Assembly: GCA_003224995.1 (NCBI GenBank)
Contig: QIAI01000046.1
Location: forward strand, 1 to 8,340
Length of the DNA: 8,340 bases
Direction of reading: 5' to 3'
Source: Acidobacteriota bacterium
GTDB lineage: Bacteria > Acidobacteriota > Terriglobia > Terriglobales > Acidobacteriaceae
The notes under the pieces are model-generated. The model was not told the DNA's origin and ran no database searches. It saw nothing but the letters and a program-made list of their open reading frames with translations. Below, in pieces: positions 1-6,358 of this stretch (the first letter of the stretch is position 1; every line of letters starts with the position of its first letter). The translations under genes were made by a program, and so were the position numbers.

Positions 1-901
1 GAGCCTCCTTGATATACAGCGGCGCATTGCGATACTCGACCGAATCGGCGGTGCCGACCAGCATCCCCGCCTTCAAGGCCTGCACGATCTGCGGCGAGTC
101 GGTTACGGACTGCCCGGTGGGCGCAAGTTCGTAATCGAGCAGCACCACCATCGCCTGCCCTTCCACTACCGCTTGATGAGCGGTGGACTGCTCGTCATCT
201 TCGATGTCTTGTACCGTCGGTTCTTTCTGGCTCGCTCCCAGGTCGGTATCGCCGACCTTCATGTACTTTTCCAGCCCGAAAGACTGATCCTGCAAAGCGT
301 GCGTCAACTCGTGGGCCAAGACCGGCTTCTGCTGCTCCGGTTCGATCCAGTCCAGCAAGTTGACCGTCTTCGCCTGCGGATCGTAATAACCGGCAACCTG
401 CTCGCGCAACAAGGCAATCAGAAAGGTCTGTAAATCGAAATCGCGCGGCAGCAAGCCAAACTTCTTTAACACCAGTTCTGAGCGGCGCAAGCGCTTCGCG
501 TCCTCGTCTTCTTCCATGTGCTTGCGGACGAATGCCACCACCTCATCGCGATTCACCAGCCGACGCTGTACGTCCTGATGGATGGGAAGCGCTGTATCTT
601 TACTGGCAAACTTCAGGATTTCATCCACGGAGCGAAACAATTCTTCCGCAGCCTGGGGTGAGATTTTCTTCTCCGCATCGTCTGGAGTCGCGCTTTGAGC
701 CCCGGTTTTCGCTCCTGGCGAATCCCCGTGCTTCGCCGCTGTTTTCGCGGAACTGCCGGCTCCCTGTGAAGAGGCTGGCGGAGTTTTTGGCGGCTGCTCC
801 TGCGATCCTGCCAACAAGAAGCTTGTGCTCAGGAACACAAGCATCATTCCTGCCGCCCTCAAAACTGCATGTGATTTTGCGTAGACTCGATTCAATTTCA
901 C
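1..901 (-). CDS. Exported HELTH-motif zinc metallopeptidase, C-terminus cut by window edge
   Basis: This frame is open from the left edge to about 901 and encodes 300 residues of an incomplete protein. Residues 1-32 look like a signal peptide: a basic stretch (K2, R5, K9, R15), then a hydrophobic run from M19 to A31. An Ala/Pro/Lys-rich linker follows to about residue 80. A helical region and the phrase VAGYYDP (about 169-175) precede HELTHALQDQ (H197, E198, H201), a zincin metal and catalytic motif. About 46 residues on, VVEGQA carries E247, a plausible third zinc ligand as in gluzincins. I infer a zinc peptidase acting in the periplasm or outside the cell; the substrate is unknown. No ATG heads the frame. 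The choices are GTG at 901, TTG at 895 (AAGG five bases upstream) and ATG at 847 (GAGGG eight bases upstream, but this loses the basic part of the signal peptide). I prefer 901/895. It lies 98 bases downstream of the broken dehydrogenase on the same strand. Confidence 0.8.
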   Translation of the reverse strand, partial: MKLNRVYAKSHAVLRAAGMMLVFLSTSFLLAGSQEQPPKTPPASSQGAGSSAKTAAKHGDSPGAKTGAQSATPDDAEKKISPQAAEELFRSVDEILKFASKDTALPIHQDVQRRLVNRDEVVAFVRKHMEEDEDAKRLRRSELVLKKFGLLPRDFDLQTFLIALLREQVAGYYDPQAKTVNLLDWIEPEQQKPVLAHELTHALQDQSFGLEKYMKVGDTDLGASQKEPTVQDIEDDEQSTAHQAVVEGQAMVVLLDYELAPTGQSVTDSPQIVQALKAGMLVGTADSVEYRNAPLYIKEA

Positions 902-999
902 CTTCAGGATGCTCAGTCTGATTGCGATCCAGCGTTCGGCATGGTCATGCCCAAATTACTCTGTGCTCGGCTCTGCGGATTTTCTCGGCGTTAGCAGGG

Positions 1000-2014
1000 T
1001 TACGAGCTTTTCACTCTCTGCGCCACCCATTCCCCGACTTCTTTGGTCCCCAGAGTGCCCCCGACATCCGGCGTAGTCTTTTTCTTTCGAATCGCGTCTA
1101 ATACCGCTGTCTCGATCTTTGCCGCCTCACGCTCCAACCCCAGATGCCCCAGCATCATCGCTGAAGTCAAAATCGCTCCCATGGGATTGGCCAGATTCTT
1201 TCCCGCAATCGGAGGCGCCGACCCGTGCACCGGCTCAAACATCGAAGTTTTCCCGGGATGGATATTTCCACTAGCCGCCATCCCCAGCCCGCCCTGCAGG
1301 CCCGCCCCCAGGTCGGTGATGATGTCGCCAAACATGTTGTTGGTCACAATCACGTCAAACTGCCGCGGATTGAGAATCGCGGCTTACTTCCTGGAAGACG
1401 CGCTGCCATAATCCGCCGGCGTGAGTCATCGCATTCGACTTGTCGCACATCAGCACTCGATTGCGCTTCTCACCATTCGCCTTGGTATGCTTCTCACAAT
1501 AGTCGAAGGCATACCGGATCACGCGCTCCACTCCTATGCGCGTGTTGATGTCCTCCTGAATGGCGATTTCGCTCTCGGTTCCCTGCTTGAAAACTCCGCC
1601 TACGTCCCCGTAAACCCCTTCCGTGTTCTCCCGCACCACCACGAAATCCAAATCCTTCGGTTCGATGCCTTTTAATGGACAAAGAGATCCATCAAGCAGC
1701 CGCACCGGCCGCACGTTGGCATACAAATCCATCTTGAACCGCATGCCCAGAAGAATTTCCTTGGCGTGCAGGTTGGTGGGAACCCGGGGATCGCCGAACG
1801 CGCCCGCCAGGATGGCATCGAACTGGCGCTCCAACATGGCAAAGCCGTCGGGAGGAACGGTTACGCCATCGGCCAGGTAGCGCGACGCGCTCCAATCAAA
1901 TTCGGTGGTTTCAATGGGAGCGCCAGCGGCGAGCATCACCCGCACCGCCTGCGGGATCACCTCCAACCCGATACCATCCCCGGCAATCACTGCAATCTTT
2001 CTGGTTAGCGTCAC
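1000..2014 (-). pseudogene. Isocitrate/isopropylmalate dehydrogenase family gene broken by internal deletion and frameshift
   Basis: The gene encodes a beta-decarboxylating NAD(P)-dependent dehydrogenase of the LeuB/Icd family, a cytosolic oxidative decarboxylase. The N-terminal part shows the family opening RKIAVIAGDGIG, the substrate-site arginine region (LLGMRFKMDLYANVRPVRLL), RENTEGVYGDVGG with the catalytic tyrosine, and MCDKSNAM with the catalytic lysine. The frame then stops at 1357-1355. A second frame resumes with NPRQFDVIVTNNMFGDIITD, carrying two metal-binding aspartates, and continues through GKTSMFEPVHGSAPPIAGKN to the normal C-terminus at 1000. Relatives have about 21 residues between QEVSR and NPRQFD, including the VDAxAM motif; only 7 bases remain here. 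That implies about 56 missing bases, and 1015 + 56 bases gives a normal 356-residue protein. The start is GTG 2014, which matches the family start; a GTG at 2071 would add 19 unrelated residues. The exact substrate is not settled, although it resembles genes usually annotated as 3-isopropylmalate dehydrogenase. As read, it cannot make an active enzyme. Confidence 0.85.
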
Positions 2015-2143
2015 GAGCAAGAGCTTACCAAGCGCGCGATGGCTTTGCCATTCGGAGCACGAGAAGTGCACCGGCAGAATAAATGCTCGCGGTGAAGGAA
2101 GGGGCCTCTCGGCTTCTACCCTAGGCTGGCCGCCGCTTGACCG

Positions 2144-2555
2144 CTATTTCTTGCGCTGCATTTCAAACTGGAAATGGGCATCTTTGCCTTCATGCTTCCA
2201 GGTCCAGTCTTCGCTGTAATGATCCGCGTCGGCAAAGGAATAAACCGCTTTGTGCATATGTCCCGCCTGCGGCGACGGTAGATTGGTAGCATCCAGGAAA
2301 TCAAAGGTCACTGTCTTTCCATCCGGAGAAATCACCGCCTGCATGCGAGGTTGGTTATTGCTGGGGCAGAAGTGGGTCATCAGCAAGAGGCCCCCATCGA
2401 CGTAGTACAGGCTGGTCATGGCCTCATCTTTTTCCCGTCCATGTCCCAGCCATTGACTTGAAACGGTCCAGCGCCTTCTGCGCATCCGATTCCGCGAAAC
2501 TGGAGATCGCCGCCAACATCAGCACTGCAATTGCAGCCGCGCGCAAAGCTTTCAT
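2144..2555 (-). pseudogene. Small secreted protein with GTWTGK motif (DUF1579-like), broken by internal deletion
   Basis: The ATG at 2555 has a strong Shine-Dalgarno, AAGGAG (2570-2565), nine bases upstream. The first 21 residues are a clear signal peptide (MKALR, then a hydrophobic run ending SSFA), so the product would be exported. The frame reads KALDRFKSMAGTWTGK and stops at once. A second frame takes over with DEAMTSLYYVDGG, then LLLMTHFCPSNNQPRM, SPDGKTVTFDFLDATN, AGHMHKAVYSF and a C-terminus FEMQRKK ending at 2144. Related acidobacterial proteins, as I recall them, carry nearly 30 residues between the two parts (a GKPVQVSFR / GGSALMSE type segment). Roughly 86 bases therefore appear to be lost near 2428-2437; 412 + 86 bases would give about 165 residues. 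The function of the family is unknown; the motifs suggest a secreted beta-barrel. Assignment to DUF1579 is tentative. Confidence 0.72.
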
Positions 2556-2633
2556 GTTGGTTCTCTCCTTAGAGAGGCAGGCCAAGCTCGAGTGCGCCGT
2601 TCCCGGCAGCGCGCGAGGTCTGCTCCCCTCCGC

Positions 2634-2639
2634 TATAAT
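2634..2639 (+). promoter_or_regulatory. Possible -10 box (TATAAT) for the ygfZ-led gene cluster
   Basis: A perfect TATAAT lies 14 bases before the ATG of the folate-binding protein gene, inside the 98-base divergent region. Transcription starting about seven bases downstream would leave a leader of only some 8 bases. No recognisable -35 hexamer sits 16-18 bases upstream (GCGCGA and neighbours), so this rests on one hexamer only. Confidence 0.3.
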
Positions 2640-2653
2640 TGAACAGGTCTGAA

Positions 2654-3700
2654 ATGCCCTCAGTCGGCCAACATAACGGAGTGGAAGTGTCCGTACAACA
2701 CCCGTGGCCTGCCCGCTTTGGCCATGTAACAGACGAGTTCGCGGCCCTGAGGTCAACCGGTGGGCTCTACAATCTCTCCGAGCGCGCTCGCTTTCGCCTG
2801 ACTGGCAGTGATCGGGTGCGCTGGCTGAACGGCATGGTGACCAACAACATCCGCGATTTGGCCGTCGGCAGTGGTATTTATGCTTTCTTGCTGAACCCAC
2901 AAGGCCATATTCTTGGTGATCTCACCGCGTACAATCGCGGCGAGTCACTGCTAGTCGAGACCGGTTCCGACCAGGCACAGAAAATTCTCGCTACATTCGA
3001 CCACTACATCATCATGGATGACGTCGAGGTGGCGAACGTTAGCGCAAGCCTGACGACAGTGGGCGTCACCGGCCCTGAGGCGGAGACTCTCCTCAGAGCC
3101 GCCGGTTTCGAATTTCCCGCACTCCAGCCTTTGCAGTCGGCGGATGTGCTGTGGCAGCAGGTCCCGGTTTCCATCGTTCGTGGTGAGCACGAAATCTATC
3201 CCTCGTACGATCTCTGGATCGCTCCGGCGCAGGCTGATTCGCTGCTTAAGGCGCTGCAATCCGCTGGCGCCGTCCTGGTCGGGCAGGATGCGCTTGAAAT
3301 TTACCGCGTGGCGCTGGGTACGCCTCGATACGGACAAGATATCCGCGAGCGCGACCTCCCGCAGGAAACCGAGCAGCAGCGCGCCTTGAACTTCAACAAG
3401 GGCTGCTACGTGGGACAGGAGATCGTGGAGCGCATCCGCTCGCGTGGAGCCGTGCACCGAAAGTTCACAGGATTTAAGCTATCTGGGCCTCTACCCGCGC
3501 CCGGCAGCAAGATTCAAGTGCAGGCCAAGGACGTTGGAGAAATCACTAGCTCCGCTCTCATTCCGGCGCCAGGAGGCGATCAGGCGGTAGCCCTGGGTTA
3601 CATTCGCCGCGAATTCGGCGCCGCGGAAAAAGAGATCGAGATCGCCGGTTCCACCGCGAAAGTCAGTGATCTTCCCTTCACCGACCTGCTCAAAAACTGA
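2654..3700 (+). CDS. ygfZ: Folate-binding YgfZ/GcvT-like protein
   Basis: The 348-residue product belongs to the YgfZ/IBA57 family, tetrahydrofolate-binding relatives of aminomethyltransferase GcvT that support assembly or repair of certain iron-sulfur enzymes in the cytosol. The signature KGCYVGQE lies at residues 249-256, with the family's conserved cysteine at 251. The N-terminal half shows the typical LSERARFRLTGSDRVRWLNGMVTNNI and LNPQGHILGDL stretches. A small C-terminal barrel with GEITSSALIP and ALGYIRRE completes the fold. Length is normal and no lesion is seen. I chose ATG 2654 (AGGT six bases upstream) over an in-frame TTG at 2639 that overlaps the TATAAT. The gene heads a plus-strand cluster, with the next gene starting 15 bases after its stop. 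It is distinguished from true GcvT by the KGCYxGQE motif. Confidence 0.92.
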   Translation: MPSVGQHNGVEVSVQHPWPARFGHVTDEFAALRSTGGLYNLSERARFRLTGSDRVRWLNGMVTNNIRDLAVGSGIYAFLLNPQGHILGDLTAYNRGESLLVETGSDQAQKILATFDHYIIMDDVEVANVSASLTTVGVTGPEAETLLRAAGFEFPALQPLQSADVLWQQVPVSIVRGEHEIYPSYDLWIAPAQADSLLKALQSAGAVLVGQDALEIYRVALGTPRYGQDIRERDLPQETEQQRALNFNKGCYVGQEIVERIRSRGAVHRKFTGFKLSGPLPAPGSKIQVQAKDVGEITSSALIPAPGGDQAVALGYIRREFGAAEKEIEIAGSTAKVSDLPFTDLLKN

Positions 3701-3715
3701 TTAAAGGACCCGACC

Positions 3716-4363
3716 ATGGCTCACAAGAAGCAAGAATCCAATTTCACGGTCACCGACCGCAGGCTGTTTACCAGCGACGGCGAGCTGCGTTCCGACGTCC
3801 AGGAAGAAACGCGCGCGCCGGAAAAACCCGCGCCGGAAAAATCTGCTCCGGCCACTGCGGCCGCGGCTCCTCTAGCCGAATCGGAGCCGAACTCTGGTGC
3901 GAAATCGACATCGGATGCGAAGCCGATCTCCGATGCGAAGGCAACTTCAGATTCAAAAGTTCCGCCTCCGCCTTCCGCCGCGGAACAGAAAGCCACCTCC
4001 GACGCCTACCAGAAGTCTTCCAAGGACCTGGACGCCCGGGTAGAGCTCAGCGGCCAGTCGGCCAAGGAATTTGAAATCACTTTCGAACGCTTCATGGCGT
4101 CGCTCTATATGAGTGCCATGATGCAAATGGGCATGATGCACGAGGAAGGCGGGCAGCCCCGCATCGATCTTCTCGGCGCCCGGCAAGCCATCGACACGCT
4201 CGGCTTGCTGCAGGAGAAAACCAAGGGGAATCTCACCTCCGCCGAAGAACACTTCCTGCAGAACGTGCTTTACGAGCTGCGCATGGCTTATGTGGAAGTC
4301 ACCCAGGCTCTCTCGCGCCCGCCGCAGAATCCAGGAGCCGTCGCCGGCAACAAACCGCGATGA
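3716..4363 (+). CDS. DUF1844 domain protein with low-complexity N-terminus
   Basis: The 215-residue product has two parts. Residues 1-110 are disordered-looking and rich in Ala, Pro, Lys, Ser and Glu, containing an APEKP/APEKS duplication (34-43) and three six-residue units around SDAK (63-80). Residues 115-200 match the DUF1844 pattern: FEITFERFMASLYMSAMMQMG, a methionine-rich helix, then DLLGARQAIDTLGLLQEKTKGN and a final helix with HFLQNVLYELRMAYVEV. No signal peptide or catalytic motif is evident, and the biochemical function of DUF1844 is unknown. The ribosome site AAAGGA (3703-3708) is seven bases before ATG 3716. The stop overlaps the next start as ATGA (4360-4363), which implies translational coupling to the metallo-hydrolase. 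Position between ygfZ and that hydrolase suggests joint expression, not a proven shared role. Confidence 0.88.
   Translation: MAHKKQESNFTVTDRRLFTSDGELRSDVQEETRAPEKPAPEKSAPATAAAAPLAESEPNSGAKSTSDAKPISDAKATSDSKVPPPPSAAEQKATSDAYQKSSKDLDARVELSGQSAKEFEITFERFMASLYMSAMMQMGMMHEEGGQPRIDLLGARQAIDTLGLLQEKTKGNLTSAEEHFLQNVLYELRMAYVEVTQALSRPPQNPGAVAGNKPR
3815..3844 (+). repeat. Two tandem 15-base units inside the DUF1844 gene
   Basis: Two adjacent 15-base copies, 3815-3829 and 3830-3844, share their first 12 bases exactly (GCGCCGGAAAAA) and encode APEKP then APEKS. They lie in the disordered N-terminal region and probably arose by slippage. Confidence 0.8.
3902..3955 (+). repeat. Three degenerate 18-base tandem units inside the DUF1844 gene
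   Basis: Units at 3902-3919, 3920-3937 and 3938-3955 encode KSTSDA, KPISDA and KATSDS. The DNA copies have diverged, mostly at third positions, while the Lys-x-x-Ser-Asp pattern is kept. This fits an old in-frame expansion in a flexible linker, tolerated or selected for its composition. Confidence 0.75.
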
Positions 4364-5130
4364 AGGCAACCCTTACCGTGCTGGGCAGCGGCACGTCCAT
4401 GGGCGTGCCGACGATTGGGTGCAGCTGTGTCGTCTGCCATTCTTCGGATCCGCACGATCGCCGGACTCGCCCTTCCGTCCTGCTCCAGTTCGGAGGCAAA
4501 GTCGTCCTCATTGACACCACGCCCGATTTCCGCGAGCAGGCGATTCGCGAGCACATCACGCAGGTCGACGCCGTGCTCTACACTCACACCCATGCCGACC
4601 ACATTCTCGGCATCGACGACCTTCGCCCGCTCAGCTATCACCGCGACGGCAAGATCCCGCTTTACGCCCGCCCCGATGCGGCCGAGTTCATTCGGAACAT
4701 GTTCCGTTACATCTTCGACGCGGACTACAAGTTCGGCGGCCTCGCCCGCCTGGAACTCAAGCCCGTCGATGGACCTTTCGATTTGTTCGGCCACAACTTC
4801 GAGCCAATTCCAGTGATTCACGGAGAAACAGAGATTTTCGGATATCGCTTCGGCAGCGCAGCCTATCTCACCGACTTCAGCGAGATTCCCGAGCCATCGT
4901 TCGCACGCCTGCAGAACCTGGACGTTCTTTTTCTCGATGGCTTGCGCCACAAGCCGCACCCGACGCACTCCACCGTGGAGAATTCGATCCGCATCGCCGA
5001 CCGGCTCGGAGCCAAACGCGTCTTCTTTACCCACATCTGCCACGACCTGCCGCACGAAGCCACCAACGCTTCCCTTCCCCCTCACGTGCGCCTGTCCTAC
5101 GATGGCATGAAATTGGAGTTCGAGATCTAG
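4360..5130 (+). CDS. PhnP-like metallo-beta-lactamase-fold hydrolase
   Basis: The 256-residue protein opens with VLGSGTSMGVPTIGCSCVVC. Its cysteines 21, 23 and 26 form the CxCxxC structural zinc motif seen in PhnP-type phosphodiesterases. The catalytic metal site is THTHADH (H76, H78, D80, H81), with further ligands likely at H154 (PVIHG), D172 (YLTD) and H224 (FFTHICHD). Length and motif order match the PhnP / cyclic-phosphate phosphodiesterase branch, so a cytosolic metal-dependent phosphodiester hydrolase is likely. No phosphonate-degradation (phn) genes are nearby, so the substrate is open and the name phnP is not used. Its ATG overlaps the stop of the DUF1844 gene by four bases. No signal peptide is seen. 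It ends TAG at 5128-5130, followed by a 196-base spacer before ribF. Confidence 0.9.
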   Translation: MKATLTVLGSGTSMGVPTIGCSCVVCHSSDPHDRRTRPSVLLQFGGKVVLIDTTPDFREQAIREHITQVDAVLYTHTHADHILGIDDLRPLSYHRDGKIPLYARPDAAEFIRNMFRYIFDADYKFGGLARLELKPVDGPFDLFGHNFEPIPVIHGETEIFGYRFGSAAYLTDFSEIPEPSFARLQNLDVLFLDGLRHKPHPTHSTVENSIRIADRLGAKRVFFTHICHDLPHEATNASLPPHVRLSYDGMKLEFEI

Positions 5131-5224
5131 TGATGAGTCTCTTCCAAGTGAACAAGCCTTTGCTCGAGAAGAGGAATTGCAAGGCTAGGATGAATCCGAA
5201 CGCTGTCGAGAAGTTCAATGCCGT

Positions 5225-5254
5225 CTGGAATTCCAACTGGGTGACGAATTCCAG
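5225..5254 (+). other. Perfect 9-bp inverted repeat (possible RNA hairpin) between the hydrolase gene and ribF
   Basis: CTGGAATTC at 5225-5233 pairs exactly with GAATTCCAG at 5246-5254 across a 12-base loop. No T-run follows on the plus strand, so it is not a canonical intrinsic terminator. It could stabilise or process the transcript, act as a protein-binding site, or be chance. Confidence 0.5.
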
Positions 5255-5285
5255 CTCCACAGTCAAACCACATTCCTCCCAAGCT

Positions 5286-5316
5286 CAATCTGCGTCCCCT
5301 GCGCAATCTGCGTCCC
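5286..5316 (+). repeat. Direct repeat of 13 bases just upstream of ribF
   Basis: CAATCTGCGTCCC occurs at 5286-5298 and again at 5304-5316, an 18-base period. The second copy ends ten bases before the ribF ATG, where a ribosome site would be expected, and no Shine-Dalgarno is visible there. Its role is unknown. Confidence 0.6.
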
Positions 5317-5326
5317 TATTGAACCC

Positions 5327-6274
5327 ATGTTGACCTTCCACCAACTCGACGACGTGCCCCCCAGCTTTGGCCCGACCATAATCAGCGTCGGCAACTTCGA
5401 CGGCGTTCACCGCGCTCATCAAGCCGTACTGAAAGACATCGTGCAGCGTGCTCAACAGCAGGGCGCCAAGTCTGTGGCTATTACCTTCGAACCGCATCCG
5501 GGCCGCATTCTTCGCCCCGGTTCGGATCTCAAGCTTCTGACGCCGACCCCGGAGAAACTTCATCTGCTCGCAGCCACCGGTCTCGACGCAGTTCTCCTGC
5601 TGCCCTTCAGCCGTGATCTGTCTCTGCTCACCCCGCGCGAGTTCGCCGAGCGCATCCTACGCACTGCACTGCGCGCTTGCGAGGTCCACGAGGGCTACAA
5701 CTTCCATTTTGGACACAAGGCTGCGGGCAACGTGCAAACTCTCACCGAGTTCGGTCGGGAAATGGGTTTTACGGTGAAGGTCTTTGACGAAATGAGCCTG
5801 CGTGGCGATTCCGTTTCCAGCAGCCAGATCCGCAAACTCCTGCAGCAGGGTCGAGTCAGCCGCGCCCGGCACTTGCTGGGCCGGCCCTTCGCGATTCTCT
5901 CCACGGCGGGACGCGGCCGGGGTTACGGCAGCAAGTACACCGTTCCTACGATCAACCTGAGCCGCTACGACGAACTCGTTCCCCAGGACGGCGTTTATGT
6001 CACCCGCACGCGGGTCGGCGAGGAGTGCTTCGACTCGGTCACAAATGTGGGAAACCGGCCGACCTTCGGGGCAGACTCTTTTGCCATCGAATCGCACCTG
6101 CTGAACTTCCATCCCATCCCTCTGAAAGCGGACACCGAGGTCGAGATTTTCTTTTTGCAGCGTCTTCGCGATGAAATCAAGTTTCCCTCGGTCGAGTCCC
6201 TGCGCGAGCAGATTGCCAAAGATGTTCAGCAAGCGCGCCGCTACTTTCATCTCGCCGCGCTCCCAAAACGGTAG
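5327..6274 (+). CDS. ribF: Bifunctional riboflavin kinase / FMN adenylyltransferase (FAD synthetase)
   Basis: The 315-residue enzyme converts riboflavin to FMN and then FAD in the cytosol. The N-terminal nucleotidyltransferase domain shows GNFDGVHRAH (22-31), FEPHP (54-58), GYNFHFGH (123-130) and SSSQIRKLL (164-172). The C-terminal kinase domain shows the glycine-rich GRGRGYGSKYTVPTINL (195-211), DGVYVTRT (221-228), TNVGNRPTFG (239-248) and ESHLLNF with the likely catalytic E255. In the first motif the usual HxGH is HRAH (Ala at 30), a small departure. Length is normal for prokaryotic RibF. ATG 5327 is the start that fits the family N-terminus, although no Shine-Dalgarno precedes it. No FMN riboswitch consensus is evident in the 196-base leader. 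It follows the hydrolase in the same direction; co-transcription is possible but not shown. Confidence 0.95.
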   Translation: MLTFHQLDDVPPSFGPTIISVGNFDGVHRAHQAVLKDIVQRAQQQGAKSVAITFEPHPGRILRPGSDLKLLTPTPEKLHLLAATGLDAVLLLPFSRDLSLLTPREFAERILRTALRACEVHEGYNFHFGHKAAGNVQTLTEFGREMGFTVKVFDEMSLRGDSVSSSQIRKLLQQGRVSRARHLLGRPFAILSTAGRGRGYGSKYTVPTINLSRYDELVPQDGVYVTRTRVGEECFDSVTNVGNRPTFGADSFAIESHLLNFHPIPLKADTEVEIFFLQRLRDEIKFPSVESLREQIAKDVQQARRYFHLAALPKR

Positions 6275-6325
6275 CTGCCGCGTCCAAATTGGATAGTTCA
6301 GTCGATTATGTCCACTGGCCTCCTT

Positions 6326-6331
6326 TACAAT
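6326..6331 (+). promoter_or_regulatory. Weak -10-like hexamer (TACAAT) before the M3 peptidase gene
   Basis: TACAAT lies 27 bases before the preferred ATG at 6359, a suitable distance for a short leader. No good -35 box is present 16-18 bases upstream. If real, the peptidase has its own promoter apart from ribF. Confidence 0.2.
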
Positions 6332-6358
6332 TCTTTTGCGAGGTACGACAAACACCTT

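Noticed and set aside
532..921. Plus-strand frame of 129 codons opposite the HELTH peptidase
   Set aside because: The minus-strand frame carries the signal peptide and metal motif; the plus frame has a Pro/Arg/Ser-rich shadow composition.
938..951. Inverted repeat GGCATG-gt-CATGCC after the dehydrogenase gene as a terminator
   Set aside because: The 2-base spacer cannot form a normal loop and no T-run follows on the minus strand; at most a short palindromic site.
1000..1353. The C-terminal dehydrogenase fragment as an independent short gene starting at GTG 1353
   Set aside because: It begins mid-domain in the conserved VIVTNNMFGD stretch and continues the upstream fragment; it is the second half of one broken gene.
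2424..2900. A long minus-strand protein reading from 2900 into the GTWTGK signal peptide
   Set aside because: The upstream portion is antisense to ygfZ; the strong AAGGAG and signal peptide at 2555 mark the true start.
4288..5085. Long minus-strand open frame (265 codons) opposite the hydrolase gene
   Set aside because: It lies antisense to a clearly real gene and its residue composition reflects the complementary strand of GC-rich codons; no family motif or ribosome site.
5225..5254. The 9-bp hairpin as an intrinsic terminator of the ygfZ cluster
   Set aside because: The stem is AT-containing and no T-tract follows on the plus strand.
5131..5326. FMN (RFN) riboswitch upstream of ribF
   Set aside because: I could not find the conserved RFN sequence blocks or the multi-stem layout; only one 9-bp hairpin is present.
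5130..5333. Small plus-strand frame of 67 codons between the hydrolase gene and ribF
   Set aside because: It starts at a GTG overlapping the hydrolase stop, runs into the ribF start, has Ser/Gln/Asn-rich repeat-derived content and no recognisable domain.
5657..6355. Long minus-strand open frame (232 codons) opposite ribF
   Set aside because: Antisense shadow of ribF, whose motifs are unambiguous; no protein-family features seen.
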